Shown here: in pieces, positions 1 to 11,063 of the stretch | Layout: each line of letters starts with the position of its first letter | Position numbering within the stretch: the first letter of the stretch is position 1 | Assembly: GCF_029227915.1 (NCBI RefSeq) | Contig: NC_079888.1 | Location: 2,057,001-2,121,000, forward strand | Source: Hydractinia symbiolongicarpus | Lineage: Eukaryota > Cnidaria > Hydrozoa > Anthoathecata > Hydractiniidae | Direction: 5' to 3' | DNA: 64,000 bases | The notes under the pieces: model-generated | Seen by the model: only the letters and a program-made list of their open reading frames with translations | Database searches by the model: none | Told to the model about the DNA's origin: nothing | Made by a program: the position numbers and the translations under genes

Positions 1-489
1 CTGATTCTTTAAAAAAAAACCAAGATCTTCGCGGAACGAAGGCCATTTTGATAATGGTCGTGTTTGTGGTCAGTGTGTGAGGTTTGTAGGCCTGTTTGAC
101 TTTTTTATCTTCTAAAAGCCTTATATATTTGTAATATTTGTTTTCTGTTTGTTTTCAATGTTAGGATAAATATATTGTGACGTTTTTTAGCCACGTACAG
201 ATCTTAAACGCACCAGTTTTAGGATGTTTGGCTAGGAACGAAGATTAGCTAGCTATAGCTACTAGCTAGCTAGAGCCTCACTTATTGCTATTCTGTTTGG
301 TATAAGAGCTTTTTATCCTAGCCAACATTTATTTTTATGTTTAGGCTGTGGCTATTTAGCTAGCTCCTTAAAAAGTGAAAGTATAAAAATGCAGTTTGGC
401 TACAACAATATTCTTAAGCAATATATAATTTTTATGCTAAATGCAGTTAGCTAGCTAGGTATAGCTACATATTTTATTATTTTTCTGCA
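1..489. other. GCTAGC-rich spacer, no gene seen
   Basis: AT-rich DNA with a dense scatter of GCTAGC/TAGCTAGC words, for example around 245-275 and 445-465. The same words return at 1490-1900 and near 16.6 kb. I see no coding exon. The words look like low-complexity drift, not a regulatory site. Confidence 0.6.
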
Positions 490-1445
490 AACTTTTTCTG
501 CAAATGAAATGGCTGAGCGATTGTTTTGGCTGGACGAGTAACGACAGACTGTTCCCTTTGTTTTTATTTAAACCAAAGTTGCAATGAACATTTTCGGAAA
601 AGGGCAATACGCCTTATGCGCCTGTTCAACTGTGTTTAACTGTACTAAGCGGTTAGCCCAGTGTTAAAAACAGACTGTTTTTTGTAAAAGGCTGTTACGC
701 CTATGGGCATGTGCAACACCGTTTACCTGTATATACTAAGGTCAGCCCACCACTGTGACAATTAATTTTTAAACTTTCTTGGGAATCACGCCTGGACTAA
801 TCGCTCAGCCCTGTGTCTGCGAGAAAGTTTTTTTCAAAAGGGTATTATTCCTATACGCTGTACAACACGGTTTAACTGTACTAAGCGCTCAGCCCAGTGT
901 CACGATTAATTTTTTAACTTTTAAAAAGACTTTTCCACAAAATAAAATAATATTGACCGATTGTTTTTGCTATGACAGGGTAACAACGGTTTGTAAACTC
1001 TGTTTTCATATCAGCTATTGTTGCGGGAAAGTAATTTTAAAAAAATATGTTACAGTCGCACACTATAATGGTGTATGTGCTTAACTTGATTTACGCCTGT
1101 GCAACACAGTTTAACTGTACTAAGCGTTCAGCTCAGTGTCACGATTAATTTTTTAACCTGCGCAAAAAGTTATTCCGCAAAATGAAATAAAATTGACGAT
1201 TGTTTTTGCTATGATGGAGTAACAACACTTTGTGAACTCTGTTTTTATATCAGTTATCATTGCGGGAAAGTTATTTTTTGAAAAATATGTTACAGTCGCA
1301 CACTATAATGGTGTATGCGCTTCAAATGATTAACGACATACTGTATACCTGTACTAAAGCGCTCCACCTTATCGTGTGGGACAGTTTAGGGCTCTTATTA
1401 AGCGCTCCACAGAGTGTTCAATGCCGGATCACACCTTTACTTGTG
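490..1445. repeat. degenerate tandem repeat, period about 239 bp
   Basis: The block beginning with a short A-rich segment, followed by 'gattgtttttgctatga', a 'gggtaacaac' type segment, 'tgcgggaaagt', 'tgttacagtcgcacactata' and 'tgtactaagcg', is repeated. The clearest pair of units lies at about 930-1160 and 1165-1400. The marker 'tgcgggaaag' falls at 1022 and 1261, a spacing of 239. A more diverged unit can be followed back to about 510 ('gattgttttggctgga'). Short open frames inside it repeat each other and are not genes. Confidence 0.75.
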
Positions 1446-1449
1446 GCTT

Positions 1450-1473
1450 AACCCGGCGTTTCGACGCCGGGTT
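1450..1473. other. perfect 9-bp GC-rich hairpin
   Basis: AACCCGGCG and its reverse complement are separated by TTTCGA, at the downstream edge of the 239-bp tandem repeat and in otherwise AT-rich DNA. It could be the terminal hairpin of a non-autonomous element or a fold-back structure. Function unknown. Confidence 0.7.
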
Positions 1474-2024
1474 TCCCGGCTTATGTATAATAGCTAGCTA
1501 GAGGATAGGCAAAAAATCTTTCTCAAAGAATTTTTCTATGCTAGCTATGTTGCTGATTTTATGCCAGCAAAAATAGCAATTTATTGCTAGCTACATGGGT
1601 ATCCCAGCTAAGTAGTTAATTTTATGCAAGCTTTGTAGCTAGTTTTATGCTAGCTATATGGCATTGTTTGTTGGTTTTTATGCTAGATAACTCTTACAGT
1701 AGCTAGGTAGCTAAATGCTATCTAAGTTCTATTATTATTCTATCTAAATCTGCAGTTTTAAGCTAGCTAGCTTTAGGTGTGAGTGAAAATAAGAATGGGT
1801 TCATTACATGTAAAAAATAGTGATATACTAGCGAGCTAAACATACCCTTTCTTTGTTTTCATGAACAAGCCCTTCCTCCGTCGGCTGCGATATAGCTAGC
1901 TTATATTAACGGAAGTTTGAGTTTGAGGCGCTATGTTATCCGAGAAAAAGTCACATGATATTAGTCAAAGTGACCATATATCACATGGCTAAAGCTAACT
2001 TAATCTCAACTGGAAATCCCCAAC
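1474..2024. other. spacer upstream of THAP pseudogene
   Basis: GCTAGC-rich AT DNA that ends just before the ATG of the THAP gene. It would contain that element's promoter and left end. I looked for an inverted match to the DNA right of 5142 and did not find a convincing terminal repeat. Confidence 0.4.
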
Positions 2025-3664
2025 ATGCCTGGCGAAAATTGCTCTACATACGGTTGCACAGTTTCACGAAGGGCTAAATATAAAGGTCTATCTATTTTTA
2101 AAGTTCCTGCTGGTGAAAATCAATTTGACAAGTCGTGGAGAGAAAAGTTAGTTGATGTTGTGATAAGAGATAGGGAAGTTGATCATGCTCTAAGGGATAG
2201 AATTCAAAGAAAGAAAATATATATTTGTGAAAAGCACTTCAGCGAAGATCAAATGAATCGTTACCACTCTAGCAGAACCACACTTGTTCCCGGTGCTATC
2301 CCCACAATAAACCTTCCTATTAAAAGTTTTCCTTCATCCTCCACATCTTCTAAGCCTCGTCAATCAGCACAATTAATTTTGCAGAAAAAATTGAACCAGT
2401 GGAAAATGTCATTACTGATCAGTACAAGTCATTTACAGATTTTATTTCTAAAACTCTGTTATTGCAATTAGTCGGTTGGAGTTTTACCTATACAAGTGAT
2501 TGTGCTTCTTTTGCCTGTCATGATGCTATCCACTCAGTTCCAAAGTATGAGATATATGTTGATAATAATCTTGTTTTTACTGTTCGTGTTTTATTATGGT
2601 CTGTTCCTGCTAAACACGACATTTATTCTCAATCACTAAAACTTATTACAATCACATATTTAACAAGATTAATTATGGATTTGAAATTATGCCCAGGTTT
2701 GACAGACCACTTTGCTGGTAGCTGTCTTGAGCACTGTGTTCCAAAAGTATTTAACATCAAGGATAGTACTAGTGCACCTCTTCATCAAAGCAAATGGTAT
2801 CAATCTCCAAATTGCATAGTTCTTATTCCACCTTCTTCTGAAAAATGCTTGGAATGTGTTAGGTCGGAGTAAAAAGAAAGCTTAAGTTTGAAAAGGAAAA
2901 GGGACAATTTAATTTCACCTGCCAAACTTAAAGCACCAATTTCCATGACTTCTCCAGACCGAATCATAAAAACCCTTCAAAATCACCGGTTGGAAAATAA
3001 AGAATTAAAGGATGAGTTAAAGAAAATGCAAGATGAAATTTCCACTTGTGCAGTTCCAGTCCAAAAAAGTCTTGGTGATGATTTCATAAAAATTATGTCA
3101 ACAACTAATCTCAAGATACCACCATTCATGAAATTTTTTTGGGAAGAGCAGCAGAAATATTTATCATCATCAATTTTTTGACTGTCTTAACGTCAAGAAT
3201 ACCAAAGAAGCAGCAATTAAACGTAAACCATTTCTTAAACCGTACACATCTGTTGATGATGAAAGATTCTTATGGTTGACCGAAACATTTCTAGGATATT
3301 TCAAAACATGGAAGGATTCAATTGCTGATAGGCCTGGTAATTTTACGGATAATGCTAGAGCAAATATGTTTATTTCACGGCAAACCTACCAAGGAATCAA
3401 AATCACTGTCCACTCTACTGTTGAATTAATCCAGTATTTAATTAATAATGGAGTTCCATATGTACTGACAGAAAGATTTTGTCAAGATCCCCTTGAAAAC
3501 TACTTTTGTCGTCAACGTGCAATTGGTCATAGGAAAGATAACCCATCAATCCGTGATTTTGGTTATAACGACAACACAATTGAACACAAAAGATTTTCCG
3601 ACCCATAGCTGGTAACTGTCATGAAATTGATATTGAAGCTGTGCCATGCCGTAAGAGCAATTAA
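2025..3664 (+). pseudogene. P-element/THAP9-like transposase, frameshifted and internally deleted
   Basis: The first frame (from ATG 2025) encodes a THAP zinc-binding domain: Cys pair in 'CSTYGC', 'CEKHF' Cys/His pair, and the closing 'VPGAIPT' motif. After about 2400 the coding sense moves to other frames. The 2888-3180 segment carries the coiled-coil region seen in THAP9-like proteins ('SPAKLKAPIS', then a heptad-like Leu/Lys stretch). The 3276-3607 segment carries the conserved C-terminal motif 'DPLENYF' followed by 'GYNDNTI'. A last shift lets the frame run on to 'VPCRK' and a stop at 3662-3664. The RNase-H-like catalytic core expected between the coiled coil and 'FLGYF' is missing, so this copy is a decayed, internally deleted relic. 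It lies tail-to-tail with the intact C2H2 gene at 3957-5141. Family assignment rests on motif memory, with good confidence. Confidence 0.85.
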
Positions 3665-3956
3665 ACACACTTGGAAGAAAGAAGAAACTAAAAACGGTTA
3701 TTTTTATAGCCACACATTTATAAAAAACATTAAATTGGCTTAATAAGCAAGAACAAGCACTGTATTTCTGCTTAACACAAACATTAATAAAAAATATTTT
3801 AAAATACCTTAAAACCTATATACACTACCTGGACCTTTTTGTAGACTTCCATAATTATTTATTATACCATGTGCCAAAATAATATTGTTTTAAAATTTGT
3901 TGCTATAAAAATAGCAGTTGTAACAGGTTTATAGTCACTGTTCTGGACTCTTAGTG

Positions 3957-5141
3957 TCAATGTCCATCTGAAAGATTGCTTGAAGATTTCTTGATTTCAG
4001 TGCGTAGAGATCGAGCTTTTTTCTGTTTTGATGCAATTTTGTGCAGCTCACATTTATCTTTCACAAATGAAAAAACACGAACACGAACATAAAGCATAAT
4101 GAGATGCTCAAGTAAGTTCATTGCTAATTCTTTTGTGACTTTTTTGGTTGAGTGTGATGTTATTTTGTTGTAATTACAAAGCACAACAGGGTTCTCAAGC
4201 AGGTCTGAAAAAATTTTCTTACTATCAATTGTATGGTGAAAATTAGCAGTTGCAGCACGAACTTCAAGTTCTGCACAACAAAAAATTCTGAAAACATCAT
4301 CGGTTACTGACCATAACCCTCCTCTGTCCTTCATATTTACTAAATCAGAATTTTTATCGTCTTCCACAAGACATGACTTTCCAGCTAATAAGATGTCCAA
4401 ACTTTGAACTCCAAGCATACTTCTTGATTTTTTTGATCTCCTAATGCGACGATATAGGGTACTAAATACATAACCACTTAGATATTGAATTATGTTTCTT
4501 TCTTTGGGTGAAAAATTCACATGGGAAGAAAATTCTACAGTGTTTTCTTTTACAGTTGAATTAGTGAGATGAGCAAGTACGTGATTAGCCACTTCAAAAC
4601 CAAGGAGAATAGAGCTTCGATTTGATAAATTTCTGAAAACAATATTTACAGACACAGATTTATAGAAGGCCGGATAAAACTTTTCAGCATCGCCTTTAAA
4701 ACTACCAATCACATCTCTGACAAAACTATAGGAAAAGTTTGTATCGTCGTTTGTAATAACATAATTGACAAATTCATTTCTGGTCTTCTCACTATAGCAT
4801 TCATCTTTAGAAAGTTTACTTGCACTTAATTGGGTGTACTTCTTAAAGTATAACGGATGGAGCTTGGTTTCAGCAGTAGTGAGGCTGTCGTCATTTAACT
4901 GGTTTTGTGGCTGACGATGTTTCGCATTTCGGTGTCTTGTGAGTCCCCGTTGTGTTTTGCATGTTTTGGAGCATATATCACAGAAAAAACAGCTTTCAGA
5001 AGGGTCGTCAACTATTTCTTCAACAATTTCGGATAATTCTTTAGTTAAATCACGATTTTTCTCTAATAAATCTTCATCAATAACAGCCAAGATTGCATCA
5101 AAATCATCTTCACCAAAGAAATCCTCCCCATGGGCAGCCAT
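3957..5141 (-). CDS. intact 394-aa C2H2 zinc-finger protein, convergent with THAP transposase relic
   Basis: A single uninterrupted frame of 394 codons starts at ATG 5141. The N-terminus (residues 1-50) is acidic. Residues 54-75 form one classical C2H2 finger (C-x2-C-x12-H-x4-H). The rest has no domain I can name, but 'IIQYLSGYVF' with the following 'RRIRRSKKS' is a segment I associate with cnidarian repetitive genes. The C-terminus is Lys/Ser-rich. There is no intron and no stop, in contrast with the neighbouring transposase, whose end lies 293 bp away on the other strand. It may be a second gene of the same P-like transposon (accessory DNA-binding protein) or an independent repeat gene. DNA binding is inferred from the finger; the job of the protein is unknown. 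Confidence 0.7.
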   Translation of the reverse strand: MAAHGEDFFGEDDFDAILAVIDEDLLEKNRDLTKELSEIVEEIVDDPSESCFFCDICSKTCKTQRGLTRHRNAKHRQPQNQLNDDSLTTAETKLHPLYFKKYTQLSASKLSKDECYSEKTRNEFVNYVITNDDTNFSYSFVRDVIGSFKGDAEKFYPAFYKSVSVNIVFRNLSNRSSILLGFEVANHVLAHLTNSTVKENTVEFSSHVNFSPKERNIIQYLSGYVFSTLYRRIRRSKKSRSMLGVQSLDILLAGKSCLVEDDKNSDLVNMKDRGGLWSVTDDVFRIFCCAELEVRAATANFHHTIDSKKIFSDLLENPVVLCNYNKITSHSTKKVTKELAMNLLEHLIMLYVRVRVFSFVKDKCELHKIASKQKKARSLRTEIKKSSSNLSDGH

Positions 5142-5329
5142 TATTGATAATTCCGTGCAGTCTTAAACTGGCCACCCCGATTTAAGAAACATCTGCTTGT
5201 GAACAATAGGAACACATTATGGACGGCCCGGAATTACCAGACTATCTCTTTTTCTTATGACTATGATTTGATGAGTGTTATTTGTAGCGATGTAGTGTAG
5301 TGTTCAAACTAAATATAAGTACTGTTCCG

Positions 5330-5530
5330 ACCCATATTGTCCGGCCGACCCATGTTGTCCGAAGAACGGCAACAACCCATATTGTCCGAATCCAACCCAT
5401 ATTGTTGGGATAACCTTTACCCATATTGTCCTAAAATATCTCAGGCAACATGGGCAGGCATATAACCTCTACCCATATTGTCCTAAACCTTTTCGGACAA
5501 CATGGGCAGACATATAACCTCTACCTACGT
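5330..5530. repeat. array of CCCATATTGTCC boxes, direct and inverted
   Basis: At least six direct copies of (A)CCCATRTTGTCC begin near 5330, 5348, 5374, 5395, 5419 and 5471. Two inverted copies (CAACATGGGC) lie near 5446 and 5495. Part of the array is a 52-bp tandem repeat ('catataacctctacc' at about 5459 and 5511). The 16-mer GACCCATGTTGTCCGA at 5347-5362 recurs in inverted orientation at 17807-17822. The array lies about 360 bp beyond the last exon of the KRBA2-like integrase gene, so it may be the subterminal transposase-binding region of that element. Confidence 0.8.
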
Positions 5531-5891
5531 TTTCCCGAACTTTCTTGGATCATATGGGTTGGGGTGTCTGTTGAACTTCGAAACTTTAAAAACCTGCATA
5601 TCGGACTCGGTGACCTTAAAAACAAAAGAAAAGATAACAAATGACAAAGACAGTAAGTATTCTTGCCGAATTTTTTTAACAAGTACATGAATATAACATA
5701 AGTCAAAGAACATAGTAAAATAATTGGTAATGTAGGACACGTATAATGAAATCTACTACTGTTCATTTCGATCAAATAAGTCTTTAAACTTAGTTGTTAT
5801 GTATCCAATCCGGCTATGTGAAGTTGCACTGATGCCTAATTCAGAAAAGTTGCTTCAGAGAAAATGTACAAAACCGGTGGGTACATTTTCA
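5531..5891. other. no gene seen
   Basis: AT-rich DNA between the box array and the 3' end of the integrase gene. The short open frames here overlap the box array and show no domain. Confidence 0.5.
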
Positions 5892-7090
5892 TTATTCAGA
5901 GTGATGACGTAGTTTTTTTGGTATCGCCAAGGTCACTTTATCTCCTTGCGTGAAGTTGATGGTTTTGACTCGTTTTCCATTAAAATATTTTTTTTGTCAT
6001 CATAGTTGCATTCCTAGCAATCTCAGCAGCAACTTTCTCCCGTACAGTTGATCTTTTAGGGAATGTTGTTTCAAATGGTGTTTCACTACGTGGATTAGGT
6101 TGATCTGCAGAAAAATCGACTGTTTCATCGATTTCGATAAGTTCTGAAGTATCTTCTTCTACCCAGTGTGTTGCAAGATCCAGTTGATCCAAACCGTTTG
6201 GTTTCTGTCCAAAAACAACTTTGAACGGTGTCTTTTTAATGCTGCTAACAACAACCGTAGGTGAACAACTAAATATAAATATAGGACTAACATTCCATAT
6301 GTTTACCAGTTTTTCTAGATTTTAGCAAGGATTCATGCAAGATACTGGTTTAAAAATCAATGGAGCAACTTAAGCAGCCAAAGTCAGGATAATTATTTTT
6401 AAATTCACTCCCTCACATAGACATAACTGGGTAATACAGTTTGTTTATGTCACAAGCGTGCACTTACACTGTATTTCAGGAAGCCATTTAGACCAGAAGG
6501 AAGTCTTTGTATCCATCTCTTTGGCACTTATCATGGTCTGGATTGTTGCGTTTCCCTGCTCAACTAAACCTGAAAAAACAGTATTCCTTACACACAGATA
6601 AGAACCCAGTAAAATTTACCACAGCCTTTAGCTGTATTAGAAAATATATGTTTTCTTCTTTTTGGTAATTGAGTTGTACTTACGCTTATGCTTAGTTCCA
6701 GTACCATTAATTATGCCTAAACTTTATCTACCAACAATGTGTAAAAAAATAATATATGCACAATACAAAAAACACCTAACACAATAGAGACATTTAAAAA
6801 CCTTGGGACTGGGAATGACCAGGAGCACCATGACCGAATGTTGTTTTTCCTGGCCAGGATGCAGCGACATGTTCCATGACACCATTAACAAATTCTCTCC
6901 CATTGTCTGAGTGTATGATTTTTGGCAGTCCAAACACACTAAAAAACCTATCTTTAAATCTTTTGGATCTTTCTTCAGCTGTTTTTCTGTCCAGGGGGGA
7001 CAGCACACGGAATTTCGAAAAATGGTCAACTATGTCACCAATATATTAGTAAATTCCATCAGGTTTTGATTGCATATCAATCAAGTCAAT
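5892..7090 (-). pseudogene. KRBA2-like integrase, exons 4-6 (catalytic core and C-terminus)
   Basis: Three exons on the minus strand join in phase: 7090-6802, 6569-6470 and 6244-5892, all with GT..AG borders. Exon 4 opens with 'IDLIDMQ' (first Asp of a DDE/rve integrase core), continues with 'VDHFSKF' and then 'SDNGREF' (second Asp). Exons 4 and 5 join as 'GHSQSQ-GLVEQGN', which supplies the catalytic Glu, 38 residues after the second Asp. Exon 6 has 'KTPFKVVFGQKP' and, after a shift in an A-run near 5985-5992, 'FNGKRV' and 'GDKVTLAIP', the usual tail of this family. Damage is an in-frame TAA at 7046-7048 and that A-run frameshift, so the copy is dead. The first exons of the same gene lie at 11832-11951 and 11470-11613, with the probable first exon at 17415-17654. 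The 4.25-kb transposon at 7102-11353 sits in the intron just upstream of exon 4. KRBA2-type proteins resemble Ginger-class DNA transposon integrases. Confidence 0.85.
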
Positions 7091-7352
7091 CTGAAATTTA
7101 AAGGGGAATTAAGCCTCAAACTTAAATAGCATTATTTCGGTTAACATTATGTTCGTTTCCCAAATTCTGGTCAAAATTTTGAAAAATAAATATTATTTGG
7201 ATTGATTTTAATATAAAAGTTACCCCTTCTATGAGCGAACGGTAAGCGCCATTTAAATTTTCTGAGGTCACGGCTGATTCTGGAGACTGTTATATCGTGA
7301 CGTATATTACGCTGAAGAAGCATAAGCTTGCGCTGAGCGAAAGCAGCGAGAT

Positions 7353-8240
7353 ATGGAAAATTCAAGCTCCTGCTCTGACTCTCCTATTTCAGAAGTAGAA
7401 TATTCAAGTGACTCTAGCGAAACGTCAGTAACAGGATGTTACATGAATGAGCCTGAATACTCCAAAGCAGAACTTGAAAAAGTGACTTTTAAATCTAGTG
7501 ATAGCGAAGAAGAAGACGAATTGAATTCAAGCAGACTTGAAAATTTGCATTGGTGTACTTGTACATGTTGCGTTATTTATAATTGCTTCACTCTTGTGGA
7601 ATGCAAGTGTTGCCAAGAATTTTTCAATTTATTGAACGACAAGTTGAATGATAACAAGTGCATCACGATGCACAAGGATTTTGAAATTTTATGTTTGAAC
7701 CGCACAGTGTTAGAGACAGCCAGCATACGACCTCGACGATATCAGAAAAAATATAACGAACTCTCCACATATACTAATAAGTAAGTCTTTCTTCAAAAAA
7801 TATGTTTCTCGTAAATATTTTCACAGACCATATTTCTCATTGTCATACACTTAATCTTACAGGTCCATGCGCTATGAAAATACACACCATCGCAGATTAT
7901 TTAATTAAATTTAAAATAATGTCATTCCTTGAATATCTAATAAAAAAGGAGGAGAGCCCATGTGCCTCAAATAACAATTTGTTTCAAAGAAGTTTTGATG
8001 AATAAATAATTTCTTTCGAATATTTTATCCTGGTTTACACTATAACATAAACTTTGATTCCGTTGTAGGGAAATGAGGTACACCAGTTACCGACAGTACA
8101 CGGCCATGGTACATTATTATGAAAGGCTTGGAAAAGGATGTCGCGTGGTGATTCCAGCTTGTGTTGTGCGGAAAATAAGGGAAGAATTTCCTGATTCAGA
8201 TGGAAAATATACTGGATTCAAAGAATTTGTTGACATATAA
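7353..8240 (+). CDS. P2X7 C-terminal (ballast) domain-like protein, two exons
   Basis: Exon 1 is 7353-7780 and exon 2 is 8069-8240, with GT..AG borders and matching phase. The joined product is about 199 aa. The N-terminal ~60 residues are Ser/Glu-rich and low complexity. Then come the Cys clusters 'CTCTCC' and 'ECKCC', the 'CITMHKDFEILCLN' segment and, in exon 2, 'YRQYTAM', 'GCRVVIPACVVRKIREEFP' and a 'GKYTGFK' end. This succession is the Cys/His signature of the cytoplasmic C-terminal domain of the P2X7 receptor, which in the receptor is known to bind zinc and guanine nucleotide. No channel part is present. The gene lies inside the 7102-11353 transposon, converging on the transposase gene 70 bp away, so it is probably cargo or an accessory protein of that element. 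No stop or frameshift was found. Confidence 0.85.
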
Positions 8241-8309
8241 CGGGACTTAACATTTTTAAACAAACAATAACAACAACAAAAAAGCGAAATAAAGTACAAC
8301 GGACCAGAG

Positions 8310-11063
8310 TTATTTTTTGAATCGTTTTGCATAATTCCGTTTCTCTAAAATTTTCGAAGTGTCAGGTCTGGCTGTGTGGGCAATGTTACGTGGTCGACTA
8401 AGCTTGTTTACAACTTCTTTACCAGAGATCTTTACCTTTACCCCACTCTCCTTTCTTTCAATTATGTCATTCATTATCGCATCAACAAAACTGAAAGACT
8501 TGGGTTCTTTCACAGGTTTCGCGACCCACTCTTTATTCAATTTGCTTGAGACAAACTTCCACTTTTTTTCACCGATCTTCTGACTCCCTTTACGCGCGCA
8601 TTTTACAACAGCCTGCTTTCGACGAACGTTATTGTTATGGTCCAAGATAGCCAACTTCACTCGGGCGTTCATCACATTCAACTCGAAATGTTGCCGTTTT
8701 GGTGTGTACGCTGTTATCAGTGAGTGAAAAACTTCCACGCCCCCTGTGTGGTATGATTCGCAAAGAAGTTCCATATCCTTAAAGTTTTTTTTATCAAGGA
8801 CGATTTCTTCCAATGCATTATACGCTGGCGAATGTTTCTCAATTCACTTCTTCTTTCGTGCCTCAGCACTAGAATAGGCTTCGTGTCGGCACCTGAGATA
8901 CTTGGGATATTGCTTCGCGAAATTATATTTATTCGTAACATGTTGAAGTATCGACTTCCACATTTGCACCAGCAGCTCTGGGTCACCTTGGCAGTTTTCG
9001 GCACACCAGAAAAGATGATTTCCTATTGGTTTGATCCAATCCTGTAATATTCGCCTATCTTTTCGTTTTACTAATGGTCTAAGTTTGGCTTTGATGTTCT
9101 TAGCAAAATGCCATGGATCATACCGATGCATGATATCTAACCTGTTTTCACGTATCCATTTAGCGATTTGCCTGTTTCGGTCCGTGGCAACTCTTCCTAC
9201 AGGATAGTTATCGGAACTTAACTGCTCAAGGCAATTTTTGAAGCCTTGTAACTCCAAGGGCGCCGAAACTTTACCGGTTGTTGTTTGGATTGTGGTTGTC
9301 GCAACAATTTTGTTAGACGCTGACAATTGTAAACTATATGTGCAATACTTGGCAGATTTACCAGGTGAGTCAAATCTGCAATCGCCAAGACATGCTTCAT
9401 TCTCTCCCCGACTATCCTCTCTTGCACTGGCAATATTTTTCACGAAATGGTCGTTTACAGTTGGGATTATCAGTGATCGCTGAACATCATAGTATGTTCG
9501 TTGATTGACAAAATTTAAACCAGAAAAATTCGCAACTTTCTTAACCCTTTCATATGTGTTTCCTAAAATGGTAATATATGATTTTAGGTGATCCAGACTG
9601 CAGCGTGCTGAATGAGCAGCGAAAATAACAAAAAGTCAACATGTCCGAGAGATGAGGTTGCTTTCAACCCGTTTGAAAACATGGCATAGCCTGCTGTAAA
9701 TTTGCATATCATCATGCAGCATGCAAAAGAAGATTTTTTTTACCTGAACAAAATATTGCAGAGGATAGCAACAAATTAAATGCTGGCATTTTTCCAAGCA
9801 TGGGTTGACTTTTCCAGTCAAAAACCACATGCTCATTGATGCAATACCCTTTGTATAGTACACACGTTCCCTGCTCACGCTTTTCGATACTGGTTGCGGT
9901 TCCATCACATGAACGACAGGGCAGTAAGTTAAATATTTCATCTAGCATGCTTTCGAAAACAACAAATTTCTTTTCTTTTAAAATGCTTCGTTCGGTTTCA
10001 TGAGCATCACTAATATTGATTGACTCTTCTGCACTTTCAGCGATGTAATCAGAGTCTTTTTCATCGTCAGTTGGTAAGGATTGTAATGACGAGTTTATAG
10101 GAGACAGTGAGACGTCCTCACAAACGTGCTTTCTTTTAGAAGGAGTGGAGCAAACAGTTTTTTCTTTGGAATATGCGTGATTGTTTACCACAGCAACGTA
10201 ATTAGCAGAAATGGAATAATACTCGGGAGCTTGCGCTTCAAAGTCACATGATTCTAACCGATCAGTTTGACAGCTTCTGTTTAAGTCGCTTAGTGATATT
10301 TCACATTGAACTCCAACGTTCTTGTGGGTTGGTTCAATAATCTTGAAAGATAAAATGACTAAGTTTTACCGAAAAAAAAGTTGCAACAAATCAAAATCAG
10401 TTACAGCGTGACTTACATCCTTCACACTTATGATCATGATGGTTTCTTCTTCAACCAAAGTTGGATTTGTTTGAACATTCACAGTTTCGTTTTGAGAAAC
10501 TTCGTTTTCCGTTAGCAGATGGCCGATAAGCTGTAAAACACAAAATTAAATACAACTCAGTGTAAACAGGACCTAAACAATATCATTTAAAAACACTCCA
10601 GAGGTAGTCTAGATAAAAAATAGAAAGAAAACTGATGTAATTATATGTTAGAAAAAAGTGACCAACTTCAGAACGTGCTAATTCTTCACTTCGTCTAACA
10701 GATAATTTTTTTTCGTTGCTGTAAATGTTTTGTGCCGTCCATGTTTATTTCATCGTATGTTTTGTGCGAAAATTTTGTTGGCACTGCCCCCGGTACTAAC
10801 TCTTTCTTTTTTCTTTTCGTAAAATATTCCGGCAATGTTATTTCTTTTTTTAAACAATCTGGGTGAAAATGATCTTCGCATAACACAGCGTCTTTACCAA
10901 ATTTCAACGTATTGATGTTCACATCGGCACGACCCATGTTGTTTATCCGTCTCAAACAACGCAACTTTTCTTCGTTACTGTTCGGTCGAGGAATCATAAA
11001 AAAAGACTTCACCTCTCCTTTCCCAGTACTATTTCTACAGCCATAAGCTTTACAAGTAGGCAT
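8310..11063 (-). pseudogene. THAP-domain DDE transposase, four exons, one TGA stop
   Basis: Exons on the minus strand are 11063-10667, 10530-10417, 10341-9744 and 9607-8310. The last three join in phase with clean GT..AG signals. Exon 1 starts 'MPTCKAYGC' and is a THAP domain ('CEDHF', 'VPGAVPT'). Exon 3 is an acidic linker ending in a Cys-x2-Cys region and 'NLLLSSAIFCS'. Exon 4 has the core: 'GLNFVNQRTYY', 'CRFDSPGKSAKYCTYS' (first Asp), 'VATDRNRQIAKW' (second Asp), 'RYDPWHFAKN', and 'RHEAYSSAEARKKK' (candidate Glu). A TGA at 8844-8846 interrupts exon 4 where a Trp codon is expected in this family; the frame then continues to 'KRFKK' and the true stop at 8310. In exon 1 the frame also needs one fewer A in the eight-A run near 10706-10713 to reach the donor at 10666. 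The copy is thus nearly intact, about 800 aa, and recently dead or recoded. The element's ends are still recognisable. Confidence 0.85.

Noticed and set aside
779-1451. Two open frames in the 239-bp tandem repeat
   Set aside because: They lie in repeat units and share the same repeated DNA; no domain, no splice context.
5450-5775. Overlapping small frames on both strands
   Set aside because: They arise from the CCCATATTGTCC box array and its 52-bp tandem repeat; no family resemblance.
7102-7110. TTAA target-site duplication for the 4.25-kb transposon
   Set aside because: TTAA occurs just outside the left end (7098-7101) but not outside the right end (GTAAGCC), so no duplication can be claimed.
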